From Alphaproteobacteria bacterium (GTDB lineage: Bacteria; Pseudomonadota; Alphaproteobacteria; Elsterales; Elsteraceae), in the NCBI GenBank assembly GCA_013297545.1, contig JAAFHH010000024.1, positions 1 to 14,491 on the forward strand: 14,491 nt of DNA, read 5' to 3'. Position numbers and translations under genes: made by a program. Below, piece by piece: positions 1 through 6,849 of this stretch. The notes below the pieces were generated by a model. It was not told the origin of the DNA and ran no database searches. It saw only the letters and a list, made by a program, of their open reading frames with translations. Each line of letters begins with the position of its first letter. Positions within the stretch are counted from its first letter, which is position 1.

Positions 1-242
1 AGGCGCAGCCGCAGCCGGCCGGCCGCCTCGATATCGACCAAACTGACGGCACCCAACAGCGGTAAGAACGCCGTCGGATCGAGGGCTTTGCGGCGCGGTA
101 ACGCCCCCGTGCGATCCCGTTCGCCCTGCCACCACGCGAGCAGCGTTAGCGCGCCGGGATCGCGGTCGAGATCTGGCGGGATCGCTTCCGACCGGGCGGA
201 CGGCGCAGCGGTGGCACCGGTTTCGATTGCAGGAAGGGTCAT
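1..242 (-). CDS. PAS_5-type PAS domain protein (partial, N-terminus only)
   Basis: An open frame of 80 codons plus two bases starts at an ATG at 242 on the minus strand and runs off the left edge. After a variable tail of about 30 residues it reads ALTLLAWWQGERDRTGALPR and then DPTAFLPLLGAVSLVDIE. The tryptophan pair, the 'LPRR..LDP' segment and the following 'LVDIE' strand match the opening of PAS_5 proteins common in alphaproteobacteria (typically 'W...R....lPsR..idP.....L....l.dv'). Such proteins are usually 150-200 residues and of unknown ligand, so about half is missing here. The ribosome site before the ATG is weak (GGA only), so the exact start is uncertain. It is separated by about 100 bases from the VOC gene transcribed toward it. 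Confidence 0.6.
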   Translation of the reverse strand, partial: MTLPAIETGATAAPSARSEAIPPDLDRDPGALTLLAWWQGERDRTGALPRRKALDPTAFLPLLGAVSLVDIEAAGRLRLR

Positions 243-342
243 GGAATCCGTGCGTTGGTGGCGGCTGGTCAAACCACGATCGGAGCCTAACTCGAATTCG
301 CTTCGGGTCAATCCCATTTCCACGGTTTGCATGCCCCCCCTG

Positions 343-978
343 CTAGCGCAGCCAGCAATCCCCTGCTGGCGTCTGGATCAGTGCAGCCAGCCCAACGGGA
401 CCGTTTGTGACCTGCAGGCGCAGGTCGTCGATCAGGCGGCCAAGACTGGCCGCAAGCTCCGCCGCGGCGGGGTGGCTGAGGTCCAGGCGCACCAACCGGC
501 AGCCAAGGTCCGCCATGCGGTCGACCGGCAGCGGCCCGGGCGCCCATTCGATCAGCGAGGGGTAGAGGCCATCGAAGCGCAGCGCGCCGTCCGGCGGCAC
601 CGCAAAACGCCAAGTGAGCGCGCCGCGGCTGACTGTGACGGCCTCGCCCGATGCTGGGCCTGCGATCGCCAGGGCCGCGTCAAGGTCTGGCACCCGCGCG
701 ACCCAGGTCAGCAGACGGGGTTCTGCCAGGCGCGCTTGCACGGTTGGATCATCAAGCCCGAACCAGCGCGGCCGCACCCACGGGGCCGATGGGTCCGGCG
801 CAATCGCCTCCAAGAACGCCTGGTCGCCCAATTGCATCACGTGGTTGTGGGTCGCCATCAGCGGATGCTGCCCGCCCGGCGGCGGAGCGACGCCCAACAC
901 CTCGGCGATGTGTGCCACGGCGGGCGCCAGGCTCAGGCCCGCGACGACCACGTGATCCAGTGTGGCGTATCCCGTCAT
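343..978 (-). CDS. VOC-superfamily glyoxalase-like domain protein
   Basis: This 211-residue protein has the layout of the glyoxalase-like domain family (Glyoxalase_3 type). Residues 7-14 (LDHVVVAG) form the opening beta strand with His9. Residues 38-62 contain HPL, then ATHNHVMQLGDQAFLEAIAP ending in Glu57, matching the family pattern 'GThN.l..lGd..YLEli.pDP'. His9 and Glu57 are plausible metal ligands. Glu144 (SLIEW) may be another. No signal peptide is seen, so it should be cytoplasmic. The reaction is unknown; VOC members include isomerases, dioxygenases and lyases. I chose the ATG at 978 because it overlaps the stop of the upstream oxidase as ATGA; a longer in-frame extension to 1257 would run antisense through conserved oxidase sequence. 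The overlap implies translational coupling with the oxidase and a shared pathway. Confidence 0.75.
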   Translation of the reverse strand: MTGYATLDHVVVAGLSLAPAVAHIAEVLGVAPPPGGQHPLMATHNHVMQLGDQAFLEAIAPDPSAPWVRPRWFGLDDPTVQARLAEPRLLTWVARVPDLDAALAIAGPASGEAVTVSRGALTWRFAVPPDGALRFDGLYPSLIEWAPGPLPVDRMADLGCRLVRLDLSHPAAAELAASLGRLIDDLRLQVTNGPVGLAALIQTPAGDCWLR

Positions 979-2255
979 CGTGCCCCCTCCATCCGGTCCC
1001 GCAGTCGCAGCCAGCTGTTGCCGGCGGCGACGTACCAGCGCCGCGCCCACGCGAACGGGATCGGTGCGGGTGCTGTGGCCGGCACCAGCGGCAAGCGCTC
1101 GGCCGGGACACCTTGTAGCAGATCTGCCAGCGGGGCGCCGCTCGCGGTGTTCCAAGCGATGCCCTTGCCATTGTCCTGCAGGATTGCCCAGGCACCCTCG
1201 CCCACCGCGAACAGGCGTGGCAGCCGGTCGAGGGTGATGCCGATGCGGCCACCCCAAGCGTGGCTGATCTCCGCCTCCGCCAGACTAGGATAGAGGGTCG
1301 CGCGCATGTGGCGCTGCAGGGCGAAATCGCTCACGTCTTTGGGCGCGCGGCCCAGTCCCTTGCCGCCGATCACCAGCCGGCGCGCGGCGTCCAGGCGGAA
1401 GTAGCGCAACACCCGGCGGGTGTCGGACACCACGGGTGCCCCCGGCAAGATCGTGTCGCCCGGCGGTAGCGGGGTTGCGATCTGATAGCTCCAGACCGCG
1501 AGCTGGCACTGGTTCAGCCGCTCGACCAGTGGGGCGACGCCGGGCAGCGTGCCGGCGTTGGTCGCGAGCAACACCCGCTGACAGCGCACCCGCCCGGTTG
1601 AGGTCGCGACCACCCACCCGGCCCCGTCGCGGGTGAGGGTGCGCACCGCACTGTTGGTGAACACCTGGGCACCGGCGGTGATCGCGGCGCGCCCAAGCCC
1701 GCGGACATAGGCCAGCGGATTGACCGACCCGCCGCGCCGATCGCGCCACCCACCCCGGTAGGCAGTCGAGCCCAGCGCTGCGACGGTTTGGTCCCGGGTC
1801 AACACATCGATCGGCGCACCACGTTCAGCCCAGGCGCGTGCGCGTCGTTCGCCTTCGGCAACACCAGCGTCCGTATCTGCCACCTGCAACCACCCGCCGC
1901 GGTGCGCCGCACAGTCGATGCCGTGCCGGGCGATCAGGTCGAAGGTGGTGTCGGCATCGCCGGCCCCAAACGCCAACAGCCGGTGGCCGAGATCTTCGCC
2001 ATAGGCGCGCACGAGTTCGGTTGGAAAGTGTCGTAGGCCCGGGATCACTTGGCCACCACTGGCACCCGAGCCGCCAGCACCGATCGCGCCTGCCTCCAGC
2101 ACGACGACGGCGACACCGCGTTCGGCCAGATGCAGCGCAGTCGACAGCCCGGTGTACCCCGCCCCGACAATGCACACCGCTGTATCAAGTGCACCAATAA
2201 GGACCTGGGTATCCGGTGCCGGGGGTGCCGCGTGTGGCCACAGGGGGTGAATCAC
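975..2255 (-). CDS. FAD-dependent oxidoreductase, DAO family (amine/amino-acid oxidase type)
   Basis: A 426-residue protein of the D-amino-acid oxidase (DAO) fold, in the group that includes gamma-glutamylputrescine oxidase (PuuB/OrdL-like). Residues 27-55 form the ADP-binding beta-alpha-beta unit, with GAGYTG at 31-36 and Glu54 ending the second strand (VVVLEAG). GSGASGGQ around 62-69 is the second flavin-contacting segment. Near the C-terminus, SHAWGGRIG and then DNGKGIAWNTASG match the FAD-closing motif. The likely reaction is oxidation of a C-N bond of an amine or amino acid using oxygen or another acceptor; the substrate cannot be read. I chose the GTG at 2255 because it gives the usual family length. 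An in-frame ATG at 2360 would add 35 unconserved residues and leave only 15 bp to the divergent gene, with no room for promoters. It lies first in a two-gene operon with the VOC protein. Confidence 0.8.
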   Translation of the reverse strand: MIHPLWPHAAPPAPDTQVLIGALDTAVCIVGAGYTGLSTALHLAERGVAVVVLEAGAIGAGGSGASGGQVIPGLRHFPTELVRAYGEDLGHRLLAFGAGDADTTFDLIARHGIDCAAHRGGWLQVADTDAGVAEGERRARAWAERGAPIDVLTRDQTVAALGSTAYRGGWRDRRGGSVNPLAYVRGLGRAAITAGAQVFTNSAVRTLTRDGAGWVVATSTGRVRCQRVLLATNAGTLPGVAPLVERLNQCQLAVWSYQIATPLPPGDTILPGAPVVSDTRRVLRYFRLDAARRLVIGGKGLGRAPKDVSDFALQRHMRATLYPSLAEAEISHAWGGRIGITLDRLPRLFAVGEGAWAILQDNGKGIAWNTASGAPLADLLQGVPAERLPLVPATAPAPIPFAWARRWYVAAGNSWLRLRDRMEGAR

Positions 2256-2308
2256 GAGGCACCCAAGTGATGCTGAGGCAAACCCTCGGTTGTGATCATC
2301 AATCCCCC

Positions 2309-2336
2309 TTGCATGAGCGTCAGTGTGGTCAATACT
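2309..2336 (+). promoter_or_regulatory. Candidate sigma70-like promoter of the C45/ABC operon
   Basis: TTGCAT at 2309-2314 and AATACT at 2331-2336 are separated by 16 bases, about 40 bases before the ATG at 2376. This stretch is less GC-rich than the flanking genes and is the only gap available for both divergent operons. The spacing is slightly short and neither hexamer is perfect. No experimental support. Confidence 0.25.
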
Positions 2337-2375
2337 GTCAGACACGGTCAATGAACTCATCTCGCGAGAACTGCC

Positions 2376-3542
2376 ATGGCTACTCCAGCACCCCTCATCG
2401 AAGTGTCAGGATCCCCCGAGCAGCGCGGTCGCCAGTATGGGGAGGCAGCGCGCGATCGGATCATCGGCGGGGTGGCGCACTACGGCGAGCAGCTGGCCGG
2501 CGCCAAGCTGACCAAGGCCGACATTGCGGACTTGTGCACCGGCTTCCTGCCCACGATCGATGCCTTCGACCCGACTTATGTGCCGGAAATGCGCGGCATC
2601 GCAGCCGGTGCCAATGTGCCGCTGGAAGACGTCGTGCTGCTGAACTGCCGCACGGAAATCTTGAAGCTCGGCGCCCGCAAAGCGCGCGAGCGCGGCACGG
2701 CCGATGGCGACCTTGATTGCACCGGTGTGGTCGCGACCGGCGAGGTCACGGCGGACGGCCGGCTGATCCACGCCCAGAACTGGGACTGGAAGGTCGACTG
2801 CGCCGAAACCGCCGTCGTCCTGAAGATCAGCCGCGACGATGGCCCGGATATCCTCACCTTCACCGAAGCGGGCGGGCTTGCGCGCTCCGGCTTCAACGCG
2901 GCTGGGATTGCGATCACCGCGAACTACCTGCAGTCCGACCGGGACTACCGGCAGCTCGGCGTGCCGCTTGCCTTGATCCGGCGCAAGGCCTTGCAGCAGT
3001 CATCCCTGGCGCTCGCCATGCACGCGGTCTACGCGACGCAGAAATCCGCCTCCAACAACATGATCTTGAGCCACCCTGCCGGCACCGTGATCGATTTCGA
3101 ATGCGCGCCGGACGAGACCTTCCAGGTCCACGCCGATCGCGGCCTGTTGGCGCACGCCAACCACTGGGAAAGCCCGGTGGCCCTCTCGAAGCTGAAGGAC
3201 ACCGGCATCGCCGCGACCCCCTGCACGCTCTACCGCGCAATGCGGGTGCGCCAGCTGCTCGACCCCCAGCGCGGCCGCATCCAAACCGATCACATTCGCG
3301 ACGCGCTGTTCGATGACTTCATGACGCCGTGGTCGGTCTGCCGCCCGCCGCGGCCAAACCTCGCGGGCGTGATGACCGCAACGGTCGCGACCATCATCAT
3401 GGTGCCGGAACGCGGCACGATGGACGTCGCCATGCTGCCGTCGCTGGATCAGACCATGACCCGCTACTCCCTCACGATGGAGGAGGCAGCGTTCCAGCAC
3501 CTGCCGCCCCACCGTGTTCAGCCGCTGCGGAGGCCCGCATGA
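2376..3542 (+). CDS. C45-family Ntn-hydrolase / acyl-CoA:6-APA acyltransferase-like protein
   Basis: A 388-residue protein of peptidase family C45 (isopenicillin-N acyltransferase, AAT type). These Ntn hydrolases are made as precursors and cleave themselves before a cysteine, which becomes the N-terminal nucleophile. Visible family features are the N-terminal GSPEQRGRQYGEAAR (residues 12-26), the NCRTEIL segment (90-96), the predicted cleavage site GDLD|CTG with Cys115, AQNWDWK (133-139), the SNNMILSHPAG strand (227-237) and HANHW (261-265). Members cleave or transfer amide-linked acyl groups on peptides or beta-lactam precursors; many bacterial ones have unknown substrates. No signal peptide is seen, so it acts in the cytoplasm. 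It is the first gene of the operon and overlaps the next gene as ATGA, which suggests it processes what the transporter imports. The ribosome site before ATG 2376 is weak (GCGAGAA). Confidence 0.85.
   Translation: MATPAPLIEVSGSPEQRGRQYGEAARDRIIGGVAHYGEQLAGAKLTKADIADLCTGFLPTIDAFDPTYVPEMRGIAAGANVPLEDVVLLNCRTEILKLGARKARERGTADGDLDCTGVVATGEVTADGRLIHAQNWDWKVDCAETAVVLKISRDDGPDILTFTEAGGLARSGFNAAGIAITANYLQSDRDYRQLGVPLALIRRKALQQSSLALAMHAVYATQKSASNNMILSHPAGTVIDFECAPDETFQVHADRGLLAHANHWESPVALSKLKDTGIAATPCTLYRAMRVRQLLDPQRGRIQTDHIRDALFDDFMTPWSVCRPPRPNLAGVMTATVATIIMVPERGTMDVAMLPSLDQTMTRYSLTMEEAAFQHLPPHRVQPLRRPA
3529..3533 (+). promoter_or_regulatory. Ribosome binding site fixing the substrate-binding protein start
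   Basis: GGAGG lies five bases before the ATG at 3539, inside the end of the C45 gene. It supports starting the binding protein at 3539, immediately before a clear signal peptide, and not at an upstream in-frame codon. Confidence 0.7.
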
Positions 3543-5080
3543 TGATCCGTAGTCTCGCCATCGCCCTCGCCCTTGGGCTTGCTGCCCCCGCCGTCGCCCA
3601 AGACAGCGTGGTGCGCGTGCGGCTGAATTCGGACATTCGGTCGACCGATCCCGGCGTCAACCGCGATGGCAACACGGATGCGGTGATGATGCACCTAGTC
3701 GAAGGGCTGGTGCAGTTCAAAGAAGACACCTCGGTCGGCCCGATGCTCGCCGCCTCCATCGAGGTCTCGGACGAGGGCAAGACCTACACGTTCAAGCTGC
3801 GCGACGGCGTGCGCTTCACCAACGGCCAGCCGCTGACCTCGGCCGACGTCAAGTTCGCCTGGGATCGCTACCTGAGACAGGACACCAACTGGCGCTGCCG
3901 GTCGGAATTCACCGGCGGCGTCGTGCGCATCGACGCGATCGACACGCCGTCGGCGGACACCGTGGTGTTCCGGCTCGACCGGCCGTCGGCGCTCTTCCTC
4001 ACCAGCATGGCGCGCGCCGATTGCGGCGCTGCTGGCATCTGGCACCGCGACAGCTTGAATGCCGACGGTACCTGGCGTGCCCCAGTCGCAACCGGTCCGT
4101 TCACCATCGGCGAATGGCGGCGCGGGGAGTTTCTGGATCTCGTTAAGAACCCGACCTACAGCGCGCTGCCCGGTCCGCGCGATGGCCATGTCGGCAACAA
4201 GACCGCGCTGGTCGACCGGGTGCGCTGGCAGATCATCCCCGATGCCGCGGCGGCCAAGGCGGCCTTGCTGGCGGGCTCGATCGACTTGAACCCCGATGCA
4301 GCCGCGAGCGACATCGCCGAATACCGCGCCCGGCGTGAACTCCGCCTGCTGGCAACCCCGACCATGGGGGTCGTTGGCCTGCTGCTGCAATCGGCCGATC
4401 CGCTGCTGGCGGATGTGCGCGTGCGCCGCGCGCTGGCGTTGTCGCTCGACATGCCGGAGTTGGTGAAGGCGTTGACCGATGGCACGTCGGTCTACAACCC
4501 CTCCCCGATCCCGGTTGGCAGCTCTTACTACACAGCCGTGCAGCGTCAAGGCTACACGCGCAATCTGGTGGAGGCACGCCGCCTGCTGCAGGAAGCCGGC
4601 TACCGCGGCCAATCCTTGAAACTGCTGACCAACCGGCGTTTCCAGTCGATGTACGACATGGCGGTGCTGGTCCAAGCGATGGCAGCGGACGCCGGCCTCA
4701 AGATCGATTTCGAAGTGATGGAATGGGCAACCCAGCTCGACCGCTACAGCCGCGGGGAGCACACCATGATGGCGTTTGCGTTCTCCGCCCGCCTCGACCC
4801 TGCGCTCTCGTTCGAGATGTTCGCCGGCCCGCGCGCGACCCAGCCGCGTAAGGTGTGGAGCGACCCCGCCGTCGACACCGCGATCCGCGAGGCGATGGCA
4901 ACCTCAGACCGCCCACGCCGCCAGGCGATCTTCGATGATCTGCACAAAAGGATGATCGAAGCGGTACCAATGATCCCGCTCTACAACGACACCGACATCA
5001 CCGTGTACCGGGAACGCGTGCAGGGCTTCGCCGGCTGGGCGATCGGCCAACCGCGCTTGTGGGGGGTGAGCCTGCGCTAG
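3539..5080 (+). CDS. Periplasmic substrate-binding protein, ABC transporter family 5 (DppA/OppA-like)
   Basis: A 513-residue extracytoplasmic solute-binding protein. Residues 1-20 are a Sec signal peptide (MMIRS, a hydrophobic core, then AVA|QD); there is no lipobox cysteine, so it is probably soluble in the periplasm. The mature chain starts as family 5 proteins do: a strand around RVRLNSDIRSTDP, then LVEGLVQF, then the signature segment YTFKLRDGVRFTNGQPLTSADVKFAWDR. The C-terminal lobe ends with IPLYNDTDITVYRERVQGF, also typical. Family members bind di- or oligopeptides, opines, nickel-chelates or glutathione; the ligand here is not predictable. Two cysteines (NWRCRSEF and RADCGAAG) could form a disulfide. 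The start overlaps the C45 stop (ATGA). The gene is followed 10 bases later by the first permease. Confidence 0.9.
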   Translation: MMIRSLAIALALGLAAPAVAQDSVVRVRLNSDIRSTDPGVNRDGNTDAVMMHLVEGLVQFKEDTSVGPMLAASIEVSDEGKTYTFKLRDGVRFTNGQPLTSADVKFAWDRYLRQDTNWRCRSEFTGGVVRIDAIDTPSADTVVFRLDRPSALFLTSMARADCGAAGIWHRDSLNADGTWRAPVATGPFTIGEWRRGEFLDLVKNPTYSALPGPRDGHVGNKTALVDRVRWQIIPDAAAAKAALLAGSIDLNPDAAASDIAEYRARRELRLLATPTMGVVGLLLQSADPLLADVRVRRALALSLDMPELVKALTDGTSVYNPSPIPVGSSYYTAVQRQGYTRNLVEARRLLQEAGYRGQSLKLLTNRRFQSMYDMAVLVQAMAADAGLKIDFEVMEWATQLDRYSRGEHTMMAFAFSARLDPALSFEMFAGPRATQPRKVWSDPAVDTAIREAMATSDRPRRQAIFDDLHKRMIEAVPMIPLYNDTDITVYRERVQGFAGWAIGQPRLWGVSLR

Positions 5081-5090
5081 GCCGCCTTAG

Positions 5091-6035
5091 ATGTTCGGCT
5101 ACGCGCTCCGCCGCACCTTGTCTGCGATCCCAACCCTGGTGTTGGTCGCGATCTCGGTGTTCGTGCTGCTAAGGGTGGTGCCGGGTGATCCGGCGCTGCT
5201 CATCCTCGGCGACGCGGCGAGTGCGGAGAGCCTTGCGTCCTTGCGGCGCTCTATGGGGCTCGACCTGCCGCTCTGGCAGCAGTTCAGCCACTGGATCGCG
5301 CGCGTGTTGGTGGGTGATTTTGGTACCGCGATCACCAATGGCCAGCCGGTGCTGCCGCTGATCATCGACCGGTTTTCCGTCACCGCGGTGATCGTGCTGC
5401 TGTCGGTGCTGTTGGCGAGCCTGGTCGCCGTGCCGCTCGGCATGGTCGCGGCCTGGCGGCAGAATTCCGCAACTGATCTCGCCGTCATCGCGGGCTCCAC
5501 CTTGCTGTTGTCGGTGCCGAGTTTTTGGCTCGGCCTGATGCTGCTCATGCTGTTCGGGGTTTGGCTGCAGTGGCTGCCGGTCGTGGGCTATGTCGGGTTT
5601 GGCGAGAATGCCGCCATAGCGCTGACCTTCATCATCATGCCGGTGGTCACGCTGACCTTGATCGAAATCGGCCAGCTGACCCGCATGGCGCGCGCTGCCA
5701 CCATCGACGTGCTGCGGCTCGACTACGTGGCGCACGCCCGCGCCAAGGGCTTGAGCGAGGGGGTGGTGCTGTTCCGCCACGTGCTGCCGAATGCCTTCGC
5801 GCCAACCCTCAGCTTGATCGGGGTGATCCTCGGCAATTTGCTGGGTGGCATTGCGGTGATCGAGACCGTGTTCACTCTGCCCGGCCTCGGTCGCTTGCTG
5901 GTCGATGCGATTTTCCAGCGCGACTATCCCGTGGTGCAGGGCTGCATGCTGTTCATCGCGGCGATCTACATCGTGGTCAACCTGCTGATAGACTTAGCCT
6001 ATCCCTGGTTTGACCCCCGCGTAGCGGTCGAGTAG
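5091..6035 (+). CDS. ABC transporter permease, DppB/OppB type
   Basis: A 314-residue inner-membrane permease of the binding-protein-dependent transport family. The N-terminus is typical of DppB: a first membrane helix (about 11-30) followed by RVVPGDPALLILG. Further hydrophobic segments lie around 97-121, 130-163, 174-194, 237-258 and 282-302, giving about six helices. The cytoplasmic EAA loop that docks on the ATPase is at 211-235 (DYVAHARAKGLSEGVVLFRHVLPNA). ETVFTLPGLGRLLVDAIFQRDYPVVQG (259-285) is the conserved DppB C-terminal signature. No strong ribosome site precedes the ATG, so translation may depend on coupling to the upstream gene, whose stop is 10 bases away. It should form a heterodimer with the next permease. 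Confidence 0.9.
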   Translation: MFGYALRRTLSAIPTLVLVAISVFVLLRVVPGDPALLILGDAASAESLASLRRSMGLDLPLWQQFSHWIARVLVGDFGTAITNGQPVLPLIIDRFSVTAVIVLLSVLLASLVAVPLGMVAAWRQNSATDLAVIAGSTLLLSVPSFWLGLMLLMLFGVWLQWLPVVGYVGFGENAAIALTFIIMPVVTLTLIEIGQLTRMARAATIDVLRLDYVAHARAKGLSEGVVLFRHVLPNAFAPTLSLIGVILGNLLGGIAVIETVFTLPGLGRLLVDAIFQRDYPVVQGCMLFIAAIYIVVNLLIDLAYPWFDPRVAVE

Positions 6036-6039
6036 CCGC

Positions 6040-6849
6040 ATGGTCTTCAACGCCAACATGATGATCGGCGGTGGCCTCGTCGGCACGATTTCCGGGGTCG
6101 CCGCACTCGCCACCGTGTGGACGCCGTTCAGCCCGACGCGGGTCAGCCTATCGTCGCGGTTTCAGGCGCCCTCCTCCCTCCACTGGCTCGGTACCGATGA
6201 ATTTGGCCGCGACGTGCTGTCCCGGCTGATGGTGGGAGCGGAGACCTCGATTGGGGTGGCGCTGACCACCACGGTGGTTGCCCTCGTGCTCGGCATGGCG
6301 ATTGGCTTGACCGCCGGGTACTTGCGCGGCTGGGTCGACCGGGTGCTGATGAGCTTGAACGACACGCTGCTCGCGTTCCCCGGCATTCTGTTTGCCATGG
6401 GCCTGCTCGCCGTGATCGGTCCCTCCAAGTGGGGGATTGTGCTGGCCCTCGGCCTCGCCTACGCGCCAACCGTCGCCCGGGTGGTGCGCGGCTCGGTGTT
6501 GTCCTTGCGGGAACGGGAATTCATCGAAGCATCGCGCGCCCTCGGCAATGGGGCGTTCTACACGCTGATCCGCCACATCGTGCCGAACACCGTGTCGCCG
6601 ATGATCGTGCTCGCGACCTCGCTGTTCGGTCTGGTGATCTTGTCCGAAAGTGCGCTGTCCTTCCTCGGCCTCGGCGTGCCGCCACCGGCCCCGACCTGGG
6701 GCAACATGCTGGCGTCTGCCCGCCCGCATTTGGAGCGCGCACCTTGGCTGGCGATCGCACCCGGGACGATGATCGCGCTCTGCCTGCTCGGTGCCAACCT
6801 GTTGGGCGATGGCTTGCGCGACCTCCTGGACCCGCGGAGCACCCGGTGA
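6040..6849 (+). CDS. ABC transporter permease, DppC/OppC type
   Basis: A 269-residue inner-membrane permease, partner of the preceding DppB-type protein. After a first helix (about 9-28) it has the DppC hallmark HWLGTDEFGRDVLSRLMVGAETSI (48-71). The EAA loop is FIEASRALGNGAFYTLIRHI (161-180), followed by VPN, and the late signature ESALSFLGLGVPPPAPTWGNML lies at 203-224. Other helices are around 70-94, 113-126, 131-148, 186-210 and 237-258. It is slightly shorter at the N-terminus than many DppC proteins, which often carry a cytoplasmic lead of about 20 residues. The start ATG lies four bases after the previous stop; other methionines at residues 7 and 8 could also serve. The stop overlaps the GTG start of the ATPase gene. 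Confidence 0.9.
   Translation: MVFNANMMIGGGLVGTISGVAALATVWTPFSPTRVSLSSRFQAPSSLHWLGTDEFGRDVLSRLMVGAETSIGVALTTTVVALVLGMAIGLTAGYLRGWVDRVLMSLNDTLLAFPGILFAMGLLAVIGPSKWGIVLALGLAYAPTVARVVRGSVLSLREREFIEASRALGNGAFYTLIRHIVPNTVSPMIVLATSLFGLVILSESALSFLGLGVPPPAPTWGNMLASARPHLERAPWLAIAPGTMIALCLLGANLLGDGLRDLLDPRSTR

Noticed and set aside
88..1293. A long plus-strand open frame of 401 codons
   Set aside because: It is rich in Arg, Ala, Gln and His without domain patterns and runs antisense to the PAS_5, VOC and oxidase genes, a usual effect of high GC.
3329..3538. N-terminal extension of the substrate-binding protein
   Set aside because: It overlaps the C45 gene in another frame and precedes the signal peptide; GGAGG at 3529-3533 fixes the start at 3539.
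3695..4762. A 355-codon minus-strand frame
   Set aside because: It is antisense to the well-supported binding protein and has no recognisable family features.
6429..6845. N-terminal extension of the dual ATPase
   Set aside because: It lies out of frame within the conserved DppC-type permease and shows no ABC features; the GTGA overlap gives the better start.
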